Source: a virus. From it: DNA of 40,800 bases. Positions 21,134 to 29,267 of this stretch are shown one piece after another. The notes beneath the pieces were generated by a model. It did no database searches. It saw only the letters and a program-made list of their open reading frames with translations, and was not told the DNA's origin. Numbering within the stretch: position 1 is the first letter of the stretch; each line of letters begins with the position of its first letter. The position numbers were made by a program, and so were the translations under genes. The stretch covers positions 1 through 40,800 of IMG/VR virus record IMGVR_UViG_3300042520_003434. One strand, written 5' to 3'.

Positions 21134-21922
21134 ATGTTAGGAGCAGCAATTATAACTTGCAATAGACCTAATTTTTTTGAAAAATGCTACAACTCTTTGC
21201 CTTTCGATAAAATAGATAAGCTAATAGTAGTAAACGACGGAAAACACTTTCCGTTTCTTGACAAGTTGAATAAAAATACGACATTAATTCAACACAAACA
21301 AAACAAACACGTTGGAGAAAGTAAGAATGTAGCAATGAGGCACATGCTTGATTTAAATTGTGAATATATTTTTACGCTAGAAGACGATATTATTTTAAAA
21401 AACGATTTTATTTTTGACCGTTATATACAAGCACACAAAGACACTGGTTTACATCACTTTAATTTTGGATTCTCTCAAAGAGAAAATTTGAATAACGAGC
21501 TCAAGCCTGTATGGAAATTGACTGTTGATTATAAAAACAGCAAAATAGTTTTAAATCAAAATATTTTAGGAGCTTTTACTTTCTATACAAAAAAATGCTT
21601 ACAAACAATAGGATTGCACCATAAAGATTTTAATAAAGGACATGGAGACCATTTAGAGCTTACATATAGAGCATACAAACACAATTTTACTACTCCGTTT
21701 TGGTGGTTTGCTGACGTATACGGAAGTTGGGATTTAATTGAAAATCAAAGCAATTTTACAACAGATTCTCAAGTAAGAAACCCACAAACGTTTCAAGCAA
21801 ATTTTAACGAAGCAAGGCAAACTTTTAAACGCCTTCACGGTTGTGACATTTTTGAAGTTCCTCAGCCAACAGAATTAGAAGTAATTAAATTTTTAAAAAA
21901 ATTAAAAAATGAACACAATTGA
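21134..21922 (+). CDS. GT-A glycosyltransferase, family 2-like
   Basis: A 262-aa protein beginning GAAIITCNRPNFFEKCYNSL, the nucleotide-sugar binding start of GT2-type enzymes, with VVNDG (about 32-36) and the metal-binding FTLEDDI (about 82-88). GHGDHLELTYRAY (about 172-184) looks like the acceptor-site region. It has no membrane segment, so it acts in the cytoplasm on a soluble or membrane-surface acceptor. It overlaps the next gene by 14 bp in a tight operon. Donor and acceptor unknown. Confidence 0.78.
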   Translation: MLGAAIITCNRPNFFEKCYNSLPFDKIDKLIVVNDGKHFPFLDKLNKNTTLIQHKQNKHVGESKNVAMRHMLDLNCEYIFTLEDDIILKNDFIFDRYIQAHKDTGLHHFNFGFSQRENLNNELKPVWKLTVDYKNSKIVLNQNILGAFTFYTKKCLQTIGLHHKDFNKGHGDHLELTYRAYKHNFTTPFWWFADVYGSWDLIENQSNFTTDSQVRNPQTFQANFNEARQTFKRLHGCDIFEVPQPTELEVIKFLKKLKNEHN

Positions 21923-22634
21923 CTTTATTAGCGAGAGCCATTTAGGGGACTGTATTATACACGCTGATTTTTTAAATAAATTAATAAAAGTAAACAAAAA
22001 TTTGGGTGTTAATTTTTACGTTATAGAAACACATAAAAATCAAGTTGACGAATTTATTGAAAATAAAGACCAAATTAAAACCTTTAATCGTTCTGAAGCT
22101 CCATCGACTGCAGTTAGAGCTTGGATGGCTCAATACGGACATATTAAAATCATTCCATTTGATTTTGGTTTATTAAAATTAAATTTTTATAACAGACTTT
22201 GTCAGGAACTACAAGTAAAATGTCCTTATAACAATATTATTGACTTGTTGCCAGACAGCAATTTATTTTACGAAAATCCGAAAGACCAAAAATGGGACAT
22301 TTTGTTGATTAACTCAGATGGCCACAGTGGCCAAACTAATGGTTTACCATTAGATTGTAATTTGTTTGTTGAAAGGTTTAAACACAAACAAATTATAACT
22401 ACAAAAAAATACAAAAATATTCCATGTACAATTGACTTAAATTATTCAGTAATGGATATTGGAAGACTTTCCTTAAAATGTGACCTAATTATAGGAGTCC
22501 ATACAGCACCATGGCATACAGTCATGAACAGAAAAAATTATGACGCAAATAAAAAATTTTTTCATATGGACGTAAATAACTTTTACTCTTACAAAAACTG
22601 TACAACAATAACATCGTTAGAACAATTAATATAA
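21909..22634 (+). CDS. GT9-like glycosyltransferase (heptosyltransferase-type)
   Basis: A 241-aa protein. FISESHLGDCIIHADFLNKL at the N-terminus resembles the GxLGDxxxxxP start of family 9 GT-B enzymes, and LKCDLIIGVHTAPWHTVM (about 193-210) resembles the donor-site helix of that family. Half-sized relative to typical heptosyltransferases (about 330 aa). It has a relative at 28498. Overlaps neighbours on both sides (14 bp upstream, TAATG downstream). Confidence 0.6.
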   Translation: MNTIDFISESHLGDCIIHADFLNKLIKVNKNLGVNFYVIETHKNQVDEFIENKDQIKTFNRSEAPSTAVRAWMAQYGHIKIIPFDFGLLKLNFYNRLCQELQVKCPYNNIIDLLPDSNLFYENPKDQKWDILLINSDGHSGQTNGLPLDCNLFVERFKHKQIITTKKYKNIPCTIDLNYSVMDIGRLSLKCDLIIGVHTAPWHTVMNRKNYDANKKFFHMDVNNFYSYKNCTTITSLEQLI

Positions 22635-24103
22635 TGAAATTAGCAATAGGAACCCGTCTTTACGAAAAACAATACGACGAAAAAAGACACACTCACTGCA
22701 AAGAAACTTTGTTAAAGATAAAAGACAAATTTCCTTTAAATGTTGATTTATACAATTTGACTTTTGAAACTGAAAAAAACGACGACTGCCGGTTCATTCA
22801 TTTACCCTCGCTTGTTGAAAATTCTTCAACAATCATACCAGAATCTACTAAAAATTTACACATTGCAAAAGAATGTTTTGATATATTAGGAGCTCAGGAT
22901 TGCGATTACTTTTTATATTTAAACAACGACATCTTGTTGTCCGAACGAGCTATAAAACTTATCCTAAAACAAGACTATGAAACGTATAGCTTTTCTAGAC
23001 ACGATATAAAAGAAATTAAAAGTTTAGAAGAACCACTACAACCTATTAAAGTAGAAATTGCGGGGTTTGATGCTTGGTGTTGCAAAACTGATTGGTGGAA
23101 AAGCAACAGACATTATTTCAAGAATTATTTAGTCGGACAATGGCAATGGGACGTAGATTACGCTTTAACTATGTACAATTACAGTCACAGCAAACTTTGC
23201 AACGATCAATTTTACATAGGGCACGAAGACCATCCAAGAGTTTGGAACAGCAATTCTCCTGAAGCTCTTTATAACGATTCGTTATGGAAACAAACTCCCT
23301 ATCAACACGTGTGGGGAGAATACATATATTCAAATTTAATCAACAGACAACCTCGGGGACAATTTTTAACTCCACTTCAGCATGAAGATGAATTGACATC
23401 AAATTTATTAAAATTAAACAACGGTATTATTGAAGTGTGTGACGAAAATTATTTATTAGATCTTCCGCAAGTAACTTTGGTATGTGTTGATTGTAAGCAA
23501 CCAGAAACAGCATTAAAAGCATTGCAATATTCTTCAAAACATATTAATTTTGCTAAAGTTGTTTTATTAGGAGATATCAAACCAAATAATTTTCCTAATA
23601 ATTTTGAGTTTATTTCTATACCAAAAATAAACTCAACTCATGAATACAGCATCTTTATTATAAAGCAATTAAATCAATACATTAATACTGATTATTGTTT
23701 GGTGGTTCAAGGTGATGGATTTGTTGTCAATCCTCATTTATGGAAAAACGAATTTTTAAAATATGATTATATTGGAGCTCCGTGGTCTCAACAAAATCAG
23801 TGGGTTGAAAGTTATGATGCAAGAGTTGGTAACGGTGGTTTTTCTTTAAGAAGCAAGAGGCTGTTAGATGCTACATCTAAGTTTGACGACGTCCCTACTC
23901 ATGAAGATTTATTGTTTACTCAAAGAAGATATTTTAGACGTTTAATTGAAAACGAATTTGATTTAAAAATTGCTCCAGCTTATTTGGCCTATCAATTTTC
24001 TCAAGAGCAAATTTTTCCTGGCCTTAATGTACCAATTGGCAAAAGTTTTGGGTTTCATGGGCCTACTCACTCTTCCTATTTTAATTTGTTGACTTCAGTA
24101 TAA
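22634..24103 (+). CDS. two-domain glycosyltransferase with C-terminal DUF5672
   Basis: A 489-aa fusion. The N-terminal half (about 1-270) looks like a GT-A fold with YFLYLNNDILLSE (about 95-107) as the metal site and a Trp-rich acceptor region. The C-terminal half (about 275-489) matches DUF5672: DYCLVVQGDGFVV, YIGAPWSQQNQW and RVGNGGFSLRSKRLL in the family order. DUF5672 proteins are predicted glycosyltransferases in polysaccharide loci. Two transferases in one chain suggest two successive sugar additions. Operon gene coupled to its upstream neighbour. Confidence 0.78.
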   Translation: MKLAIGTRLYEKQYDEKRHTHCKETLLKIKDKFPLNVDLYNLTFETEKNDDCRFIHLPSLVENSSTIIPESTKNLHIAKECFDILGAQDCDYFLYLNNDILLSERAIKLILKQDYETYSFSRHDIKEIKSLEEPLQPIKVEIAGFDAWCCKTDWWKSNRHYFKNYLVGQWQWDVDYALTMYNYSHSKLCNDQFYIGHEDHPRVWNSNSPEALYNDSLWKQTPYQHVWGEYIYSNLINRQPRGQFLTPLQHEDELTSNLLKLNNGIIEVCDENYLLDLPQVTLVCVDCKQPETALKALQYSSKHINFAKVVLLGDIKPNNFPNNFEFISIPKINSTHEYSIFIIKQLNQYINTDYCLVVQGDGFVVNPHLWKNEFLKYDYIGAPWSQQNQWVESYDARVGNGGFSLRSKRLLDATSKFDDVPTHEDLLFTQRRYFRRLIENEFDLKIAPAYLAYQFSQEQIFPGLNVPIGKSFGFHGPTHSSYFNLLTSV

Positions 24104-24126
24104 TTTAATTTATCTTTTTTATTTAA

Positions 24127-24792
24127 ATGTCTACTTTACTTTTTTGCACTAGCTTTTCTACTACTCAAGATCAATGGGCCACAAGATATCGCCGTTGGCT
24201 GGATTACAATAAAACATCAGGATTAGAGTATGATCAGGTTTTAATAGTAGATGACTGCAGTCCAATTCTCCCTGAATGGAATGATGTACAAATTTTAACT
24301 AAACTAGCTGACGATGCAATTAAACCACCAGATCCAAATATCTTAGTAACATTTAAAACTCACTTAGGTAGGCCATCTACTTGGAATTATCCTGGTTGGT
24401 TTAGAAGTTATGGATTTGCTGCCAAATACGCAGCAAAGTTTCAATTCAAAAAAATTATACACATTGAATCGGATGCATTTTTGTTTTCTAAAAATATCAT
24501 TAACTACATTAATGGACTCAATTCTGGATGGACCTCATTTTGGAGCAACCAGTACAATTTTCCTGAGACAGCTATCCAAGTTATTTGCGAAGACCAAATT
24601 AATAATTTTTTTTGGTTTGCTACTCAAAAGTATAACACCACTCACGTAAACAAGCCAATCGAAAGAATTACTCCCTTTACTAATATAAACAAACGATTTA
24701 AGGGAGACAGGTACAGTGAGTTTTTGGCTTCTCTTCCAGATCAAGTAGATTTTTGTTGCCAATTTCCGGTTGAATGGAAGTTTCCAAAGTGA
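24127..24792 (+). CDS. GT-A glycosyltransferase-like protein, 221 aa
   Basis: Begins STLLFCTSFSTTQDQWATRY, with VLIVDDCSP (about 38-46) as the first Asp site and KKIIHIESDAFLFS (about 107-120) in the place of a DxD-like metal motif (ESDAF). A late Cys-Cys pair is in VDFCCQFPVEW. No membrane segment. The family within GT-A enzymes was not identified. The end overlaps the second GMD gene. Confidence 0.65.
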   Translation: MSTLLFCTSFSTTQDQWATRYRRWLDYNKTSGLEYDQVLIVDDCSPILPEWNDVQILTKLADDAIKPPDPNILVTFKTHLGRPSTWNYPGWFRSYGFAAKYAAKFQFKKIIHIESDAFLFSKNIINYINGLNSGWTSFWSNQYNFPETAIQVICEDQINNFFWFATQKYNTTHVNKPIERITPFTNINKRFKGDRYSEFLASLPDQVDFCCQFPVEWKFPK

Positions 24793-25760
24793 AAAAAAAG
24801 CGAGCATTAATACTCGGTATTGGTGGAATGGATGGAAGCCATTTGGCTGAATTTCTTTTAGATAAAAACTATACAGTGTTTGGAACAGAACGCTCAAACA
24901 GCAATAGACTAAATTTGACACAAATTGAAGATAAGTTAACGTTTTTGTCAGGAGATATATTAAATCAAAATTCATTAGTGGATTGCATAAACCAATCTCA
25001 GCCTGACGAAATTTATAATTTAGCAGCTCAGTCTTTTTTAGAAGATTGCTGGAGTTCACCAGATACTAACGCCAATATTGTCGGAGTCGGAGTTTTACGT
25101 TTACTCGAATCAATTAAAATTTGTAATAAACGTATAAAATTATTTCAAGCAGGTTCTTCTGAAATGTTTGGAACTACAGAAGCAGGCGTTGCTACAGAAA
25201 CTACACCGTTTCAACCAAGAACTCCTTACGGAGCTGCAAAAGTCTATGCATTTTGGTTGTGTCAACATTATAAAACATGCCACAATATGTTTATTTGTAA
25301 CGGTATTTTGTTCAATCACGAAAGTGAGCGAAGGAAAGTGCAATTTTTAACTAGAAAAATTACTCACGGTGTAGCAAAAATTTTTCTTAATATTGAACAC
25401 ACCATAAGCATAGGCAATTTAAATTCTGCAAGGGACTGGGGATATGCTCCTGATTTTGTAAAAGGTATGTGGAGCATGTTACAAGCCCCAACTCCGGATG
25501 ATTATGTGTTAGCAACAGGACAGCTAAAAACTGTAGCTGAACTTTTAGACGAAGCTTTTTGCGCAATTAATGTGTCAGATTGGTCTTCTTACGTATCGAT
25601 TGACAATACATTTTTTAGACCATCAGAAGTAAAGCCATTTAAAGGAGATTCGTCGAAAGCAAAAGCTTGTTTTAATTGGCAGCCAACTACTACGTTTTCA
25701 CAAATGATTCACAAAATGGTAATTAATGATATTGAGTTGTTGAAAAATTCAAAAAAATAG
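24774..25760 (+). CDS. gmd: second GDP-mannose 4,6-dehydratase (phage-like AT-rich copy)
   Basis: A 328-aa SDR enzyme: NADP-binding GIGGMDGSHLAEFLL near 15-29, AGSSEMFGTTE, catalytic TPYGAAKVYAFW (Tyr-x3-Lys), and [20 protein letters not shown]. Same reaction as the copy at 1352, but with base composition like the surrounding phage genes. The loop after the NADP motif differs (GTERSNSNRLNL versus the [10 protein letters not shown] type), as in the GMD-like branch that includes GDP-6-deoxy enzymes. ATG at 24774 overlaps the upstream gene by 19 bp; a GTG at 24789 (GTGA overlap, GGAAG 8 nt before it) is an equal start candidate. Confidence 0.9.
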   Translation: MEVSKVKKKRALILGIGGMDGSHLAEFLLDKNYTVFGTERSNSNRLNLTQIEDKLTFLSGDILNQNSLVDCINQSQPDEIYNLAAQSFLEDCWSSPDTNANIVGVGVLRLLESIKICNKRIKLFQAGSSEMFGTTEAGVATETTPFQPRTPYGAAKVYAFWLCQHYKTCHNMFICNGILFNHESERRKVQFLTRKITHGVAKIFLNIEHTISIGNLNSARDWGYAPDFVKGMWSMLQAPTPDDYVLATGQLKTVAELLDEAFCAINVSDWSSYVSIDNTFFRPSEVKPFKGDSSKAKACFNWQPTTTFSQMIHKMVINDIELLKNSKK

Positions 25761-25768
25761 ATTAAAAT
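25740..25768 (+). promoter_or_regulatory. possible internal promoter, N17 spacer
   Basis: TTGAAA at 25740-25745 and TAAAAT at 25763-25768, 17 bp apart, 12 nt before the ATG at 25781. It would split the glycan operon. Confidence 0.35.
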
Positions 25769-25780
25769 AATACAAATTAA

Positions 25781-27031
25781 ATGAATAAAGAACGTTTTTC
25801 CAAAAAGCTTTTCAGTCTAGGAAATTTATATGTTTCAGATTTTATTAAAAACGAAGCAGACGCCAGAGCCGGCAAGCACGACTTAACTTTAGTAATTGAC
25901 GAACGGTATGGAGCAGTTAGGTTAAATCAAACTACTCCTATACATTCTATGTTCGGAAAATATTGGTATAGAAGCGGTATTAACACTACCATGAAGGGTG
26001 TACTTAAAGGAATAGTAGATGACGTTATTAGTTTGCAACAACACAAAAAAGACGATTTGTGGCTGGACATTGCATGTAATGACGGAACGCTGTTGAGCTA
26101 TGTTCCGAAAGATTATAATAAATTAGGAATAGATCCAGCAGAAGACTCTTTTTTATCAGAGTCCAAAAAAATTGCAGATGATGTAGTCCAAGATTTCTTT
26201 TCGTACGAGTCATATCAACGATCAAAGTTTAAAGACGTTAAAGCAAAGGTAATAACATGTATTGCTATGTTTTATGATTTGGATGAACCTCTTTCTTTCT
26301 TAAAAGATGTGCACAAAGTATTGGACGATGACGGGCTTTTTGTATTGCAAATGAGCTATACTCCTCTTATGTTAAAACAACACGCATTTGACAATATATG
26401 TCATGAGCATGTTTATTACTGGTCTTTAGCATCAATTCAAAAAGTGTTATCCGCCGCAAAGCTTAAAGTAGTAGACGTTCAGTTAAACGACACCAACGGA
26501 GGAAGTTTTCGGTTATACGTTAAGAAAAAAAACAGCAACGTTAATTCTTTTAGCACAGCTCCTTATAGAGACGTGTGCAACGTTCGGATTGAGTCGTTGC
26601 TTAATTGGGAAAGTAAATTAAAAATGACAGATTTTGATACTTGGAATTCGTTTTTTAATCAAATTAACAAACTTAAAGTCCAAACTGTTAACTTTCTTAA
26701 ACGAGAAAAAGCAAAAGGCAAAGTTATATGTGGATATGGAGCATCCACTAAAGGAAACACATTGTTACAATATTTTGGAATAGACAATACTCTAATAACA
26801 GCAATTGCTGAAAGAAGTTCATATAAATTTGGACATAAAACAGTTGGCACTAATATACCAATTATTTCCGAAAAAGAAATGAGAAAACTCAACCCAGATT
26901 ATTTGTTAGTGCTGCCTTGGCATTTTATTGCTGAATTTATTGAAAGAGAAAAGAATTTTCTTGAAAACGGAGGCAAATTTATTGTGCCTTGCCCGGAATT
27001 TAAAATCATTAGTAACTCAACAATTAAATAA
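25781..27031 (+). CDS. sugar C-methyltransferase (TylC3/NovU-like), zinc Cys lost
   Basis: A 416-aa SAM enzyme that in its family methylates a carbon of keto-deoxy-sugars. The layout is N-terminal domain, SAM domain with LDIACNDGTLL (95-105), then the C-terminal domain with GYGASTKGNTLLQYFGI (about 322-338). Catalytic-type residues are kept: YWYRSG (Tyr61, Tyr63) and ICHEHVYYWSL (His208, Glu209, His210). The N-terminal zinc Cys pairs are absent: where the family has CxxCG the sequence is VIDERYG (38-44). A GDP-4-keto-6-deoxymannose made by the neighbouring GMD is a plausible substrate. Confidence 0.82.
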   Translation: MNKERFSKKLFSLGNLYVSDFIKNEADARAGKHDLTLVIDERYGAVRLNQTTPIHSMFGKYWYRSGINTTMKGVLKGIVDDVISLQQHKKDDLWLDIACNDGTLLSYVPKDYNKLGIDPAEDSFLSESKKIADDVVQDFFSYESYQRSKFKDVKAKVITCIAMFYDLDEPLSFLKDVHKVLDDDGLFVLQMSYTPLMLKQHAFDNICHEHVYYWSLASIQKVLSAAKLKVVDVQLNDTNGGSFRLYVKKKNSNVNSFSTAPYRDVCNVRIESLLNWESKLKMTDFDTWNSFFNQINKLKVQTVNFLKREKAKGKVICGYGASTKGNTLLQYFGIDNTLITAIAERSSYKFGHKTVGTNIPIISEKEMRKLNPDYLLVLPWHFIAEFIEREKNFLENGGKFIVPCPEFKIISNSTIK

Positions 27032-27038
27032 TTTAACT

Positions 27039-27641
27039 ATGTATTACGCAGAATTTCATACAGATAAATATATTAGAGAAAAATTTTTTCCTAATTTTTC
27101 AGAGACTCACACTATGGTGGAAGTAGGAGCTGGTCCTCCTCAATTTTATAGTATGTCCAAACACTTTCGTGATCATAGATGGAGATGCATTTGCATCGAA
27201 CCAAATCCAAAATTTATTGAGCAGCACAAACAATTAAATCATGAAATTTATCAATACGCATGTTCTAATGAAGAAAAAATATCTCAATTTCAAATTATTA
27301 ATACTGGATGGGAACAATCAATAAACGGAATTAGTTATTCAAGTCTTACTCCAAAATACGACATAGTCGATCAACATACAACCGAAACAATTGAAGTTTC
27401 GGTTGTTAAATTGGATACTTTATTGTCCAATTTGAACATCGAGTCAGTTGATTTTGTATCTATTGATACAGAAGGATGGGAATTAGAAGTCATGAAAGGA
27501 TTTAATTCAAACAAATATAAACCTAAAGTTATTTTACTTGAAAATTATCTTTATGATGACAAATATGTTTCTTTTATGGAAGAACAAGGATATGCTTTGG
27601 ATACAGCATTGAAATACAATTATATTTTTACTAGAAAATAA
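27039..27641 (+). CDS. FkbM-type methyltransferase (first copy)
   Basis: A 200-aa SAM methyltransferase: MVEVGAGPPQFYS (26-38) is motif I, ICIEPNPKFIEQ (about 52-63) the acidic loop, and VDFVSIDTEGWELEVMKGF (about 139-157) the FkbM hallmark. These enzymes O-methylate sugars or hydroxyl groups. The start at 27039 follows the upstream stop by 7 bp; a longer in-frame start lies inside the upstream gene. Its paralogue is the next gene. Confidence 0.85.
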   Translation: MYYAEFHTDKYIREKFFPNFSETHTMVEVGAGPPQFYSMSKHFRDHRWRCICIEPNPKFIEQHKQLNHEIYQYACSNEEKISQFQIINTGWEQSINGISYSSLTPKYDIVDQHTTETIEVSVVKLDTLLSNLNIESVDFVSIDTEGWELEVMKGFNSNKYKPKVILLENYLYDDKYVSFMEEQGYALDTALKYNYIFTRK

Positions 27642-27644
27642 TTT

Positions 27645-28253
27645 ATGTACGCACAATTCGGAGAAGATGATATAATTGCTCAATACTTTCCGCAAGGATA
27701 CATTGGGAGTTGCATAGACGTTGGCGCCGCAAATGGAGTGGCTGGGAATAATTCATATTTGTTTGAAGAAAGAAAGTGGAATACTCTTTGCGTTGAAGCT
27801 AATCCTACATTGTACGCTCAGTGTAAAGTAGCTAGGACCAACACAGCAAATTATGCTGTTAGCAATTACAACAAAGACGGAGAATTATTTACAATTTATC
27901 ACTTACACAACGGAAACGAAGAAGCAGTAAGTTCTCTAAAAGCAGACAAAAGACTTATAAATGACCACGCTTCTTTAATTAAAAATACTATTGAGATATC
28001 AGTTAATGTAAGGACATTAGATTCAATTATAGAAGAAACCTCGTTGTTTAAAACAATTGATTTTGTATCAATTGATACGGAAGGAACTGAATTAGACGTA
28101 TTAAAAGGGTTTGATATTAATAAATGGAAACCTCGTTTGTTTGTTATTGAGAACAATTATAACAATAACGAAATAGAGCAATATTTGAATAATTTTTCTT
28201 ATAAAAAAGATAAACGAAATGCTGTTAACGATTTTTATTTGTTGCTTGATTAA
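27645..28253 (+). CDS. FkbM-type methyltransferase (second copy)
   Basis: A 202-aa paralogue of the gene before it. Motif I CIDVGAANGVAGN (23-35), LCVEANPTLYAQ (about 46-57) and IDFVSIDTEGTELDVLKGF (about 138-156). Begins MYAQFGEDDIIAQYF, the standard FkbM start (SQxGEDxxl). Separated by three bases from the first copy. Two tandem FkbM enzymes suggest the glycan carries two O-methyl groups or that the copies have different substrates. Confidence 0.88.
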   Translation: MYAQFGEDDIIAQYFPQGYIGSCIDVGAANGVAGNNSYLFEERKWNTLCVEANPTLYAQCKVARTNTANYAVSNYNKDGELFTIYHLHNGNEEAVSSLKADKRLINDHASLIKNTIEISVNVRTLDSIIEETSLFKTIDFVSIDTEGTELDVLKGFDINKWKPRLFVIENNYNNNEIEQYLNNFSYKKDKRNAVNDFYLLLD

Positions 28254-28256
28254 TTT

Positions 28257-28508
28257 ATGGAAACAATCGGAAACCTGATAGACAAATTAACTATTACAAA
28301 CATTCGCATTTGGATGGCAGAAGACATCAAAAGAGATAAAAATGCTTCCGACAAACAAATTGCTGACGCTACTAGAGTAACAAATGTCGCAAATTCGTTT
28401 AGAACTGATTTAATTCAAGAAATAGACGAACAATTAAACGAGATAATTACTACAGGCAAACCACAAAAGCTATACAAACAAGGTTCTACCAAAATGTATG
28501 GGAAATAA
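28257..28508 (+). CDS. small helical protein of glycan loci, 83 aa (DUF4254-like?)
   Basis: Starts METIGNLIDKLTITNIRIWM. The pattern TIGxLIDKLxIxNIRIWxAED and a later DLIxEIDEQL recall small proteins next to glycosyltransferases in bacterial surface-sugar loci (DUF4254-like, from memory, not certain). No catalytic motif; mostly helical, so probably an adaptor or oligomer partner. It overlaps the next transferase gene by 11 bp. Confidence 0.6.
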   Translation: METIGNLIDKLTITNIRIWMAEDIKRDKNASDKQIADATRVTNVANSFRTDLIQEIDEQLNEIITTGKPQKLYKQGSTKMYGK

Positions 28509-29226
28509 AAATTTTTTGGCGGCAGGAAAGCTGGGAGATTTTATTCACCAACTTTGCGTTTGCAAGTATGTATACGATCAAACTGACCAAAAAGTTAACT
28601 TATTTATCACTAACAAAGGAGAAGATTTTGAAAAGCCATTGGATTTTACGTATAATGAATTGTATCCAATTATTTCAAAGCAGCCGTGGTTAAACAAATT
28701 TGAACTCTACAATTCCGAAGCTCACTCAGTAGATGTAGATTTAACTAATTTTAGAAAATCTCCTTTGCTGTATCGAACGAATTGGCTTCGACTATATTTT
28801 CAAATGTTTTTTGGTATACCAGAACCACCAAAAGATTTTAAATGGATACACATAGATCGTGTAGATGACGATTACAAAAACACCGTATTAATAAACCGTT
28901 CGACTCACCGATCGCCCATTACCAACTCGAAGCATCAAATATACGAGCGTTTAATAAATGATTACGACTGTGCATTCATTTGTTATGATGAACATCAGTA
29001 TAAAGCATTCCCGTTTAATTCAAAAATTCCTATGATTAAAGTTAGTACACTGGAAGATTTTTATGTTAAATTAAACAGTTGTAAACATTATTGTGGTAAT
29101 TTAAGTGCTCCTTCTGCTATGGCTACCTCTATAAACAAGTCTCGACTCATAGAACTGCATCCAGGAGACGGAGCTCATTATTTATCAGACGAGCTCTATT
29201 ACTCAAAATTTAAATGGTTTGGCTAA
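28498..29226 (+). CDS. GT9-like glycosyltransferase (second)
   Basis: A 242-aa protein starting NKNFLAAGKLGDFIHQL; the GKLGD motif at about 9-13 is the N-terminal loop of family 9 (heptosyltransferase) enzymes. CGNLSAPSAMATSINKSRLIEL (about 203-224) is like the donor-site motif (GxxSGPxhlAxa). Same small size class as the gene at 21909. Last gene of the island before gp46. Confidence 0.65.
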   Translation: MGNKNFLAAGKLGDFIHQLCVCKYVYDQTDQKVNLFITNKGEDFEKPLDFTYNELYPIISKQPWLNKFELYNSEAHSVDVDLTNFRKSPLLYRTNWLRLYFQMFFGIPEPPKDFKWIHIDRVDDDYKNTVLINRSTHRSPITNSKHQIYERLINDYDCAFICYDEHQYKAFPFNSKIPMIKVSTLEDFYVKLNSCKHYCGNLSAPSAMATSINKSRLIELHPGDGAHYLSDELYYSKFKWFG

Positions 29227-29227
29227 G

Positions 29228-29255
29228 TTGTCTTTTTTGTTTCAAAAGCTATACT
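29228..29255 (+). promoter_or_regulatory. sigma70-like promoter, N16 spacer
   Basis: TTGTCT at 29228-29233 and TATACT at 29250-29255, 16 bp apart, 12 nt before the gp46 ATG. It restores independent expression of gp46 downstream of the glycan island. Confidence 0.7.
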
Positions 29256-29267
29256 AGACTTGGCTAA

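Noticed and set aside
24535-25059. 174-codon minus-strand frame between two glycan genes
   Set aside because: It is antisense to the well-supported glycosyltransferase and GMD genes, and its product has no recognisable features.
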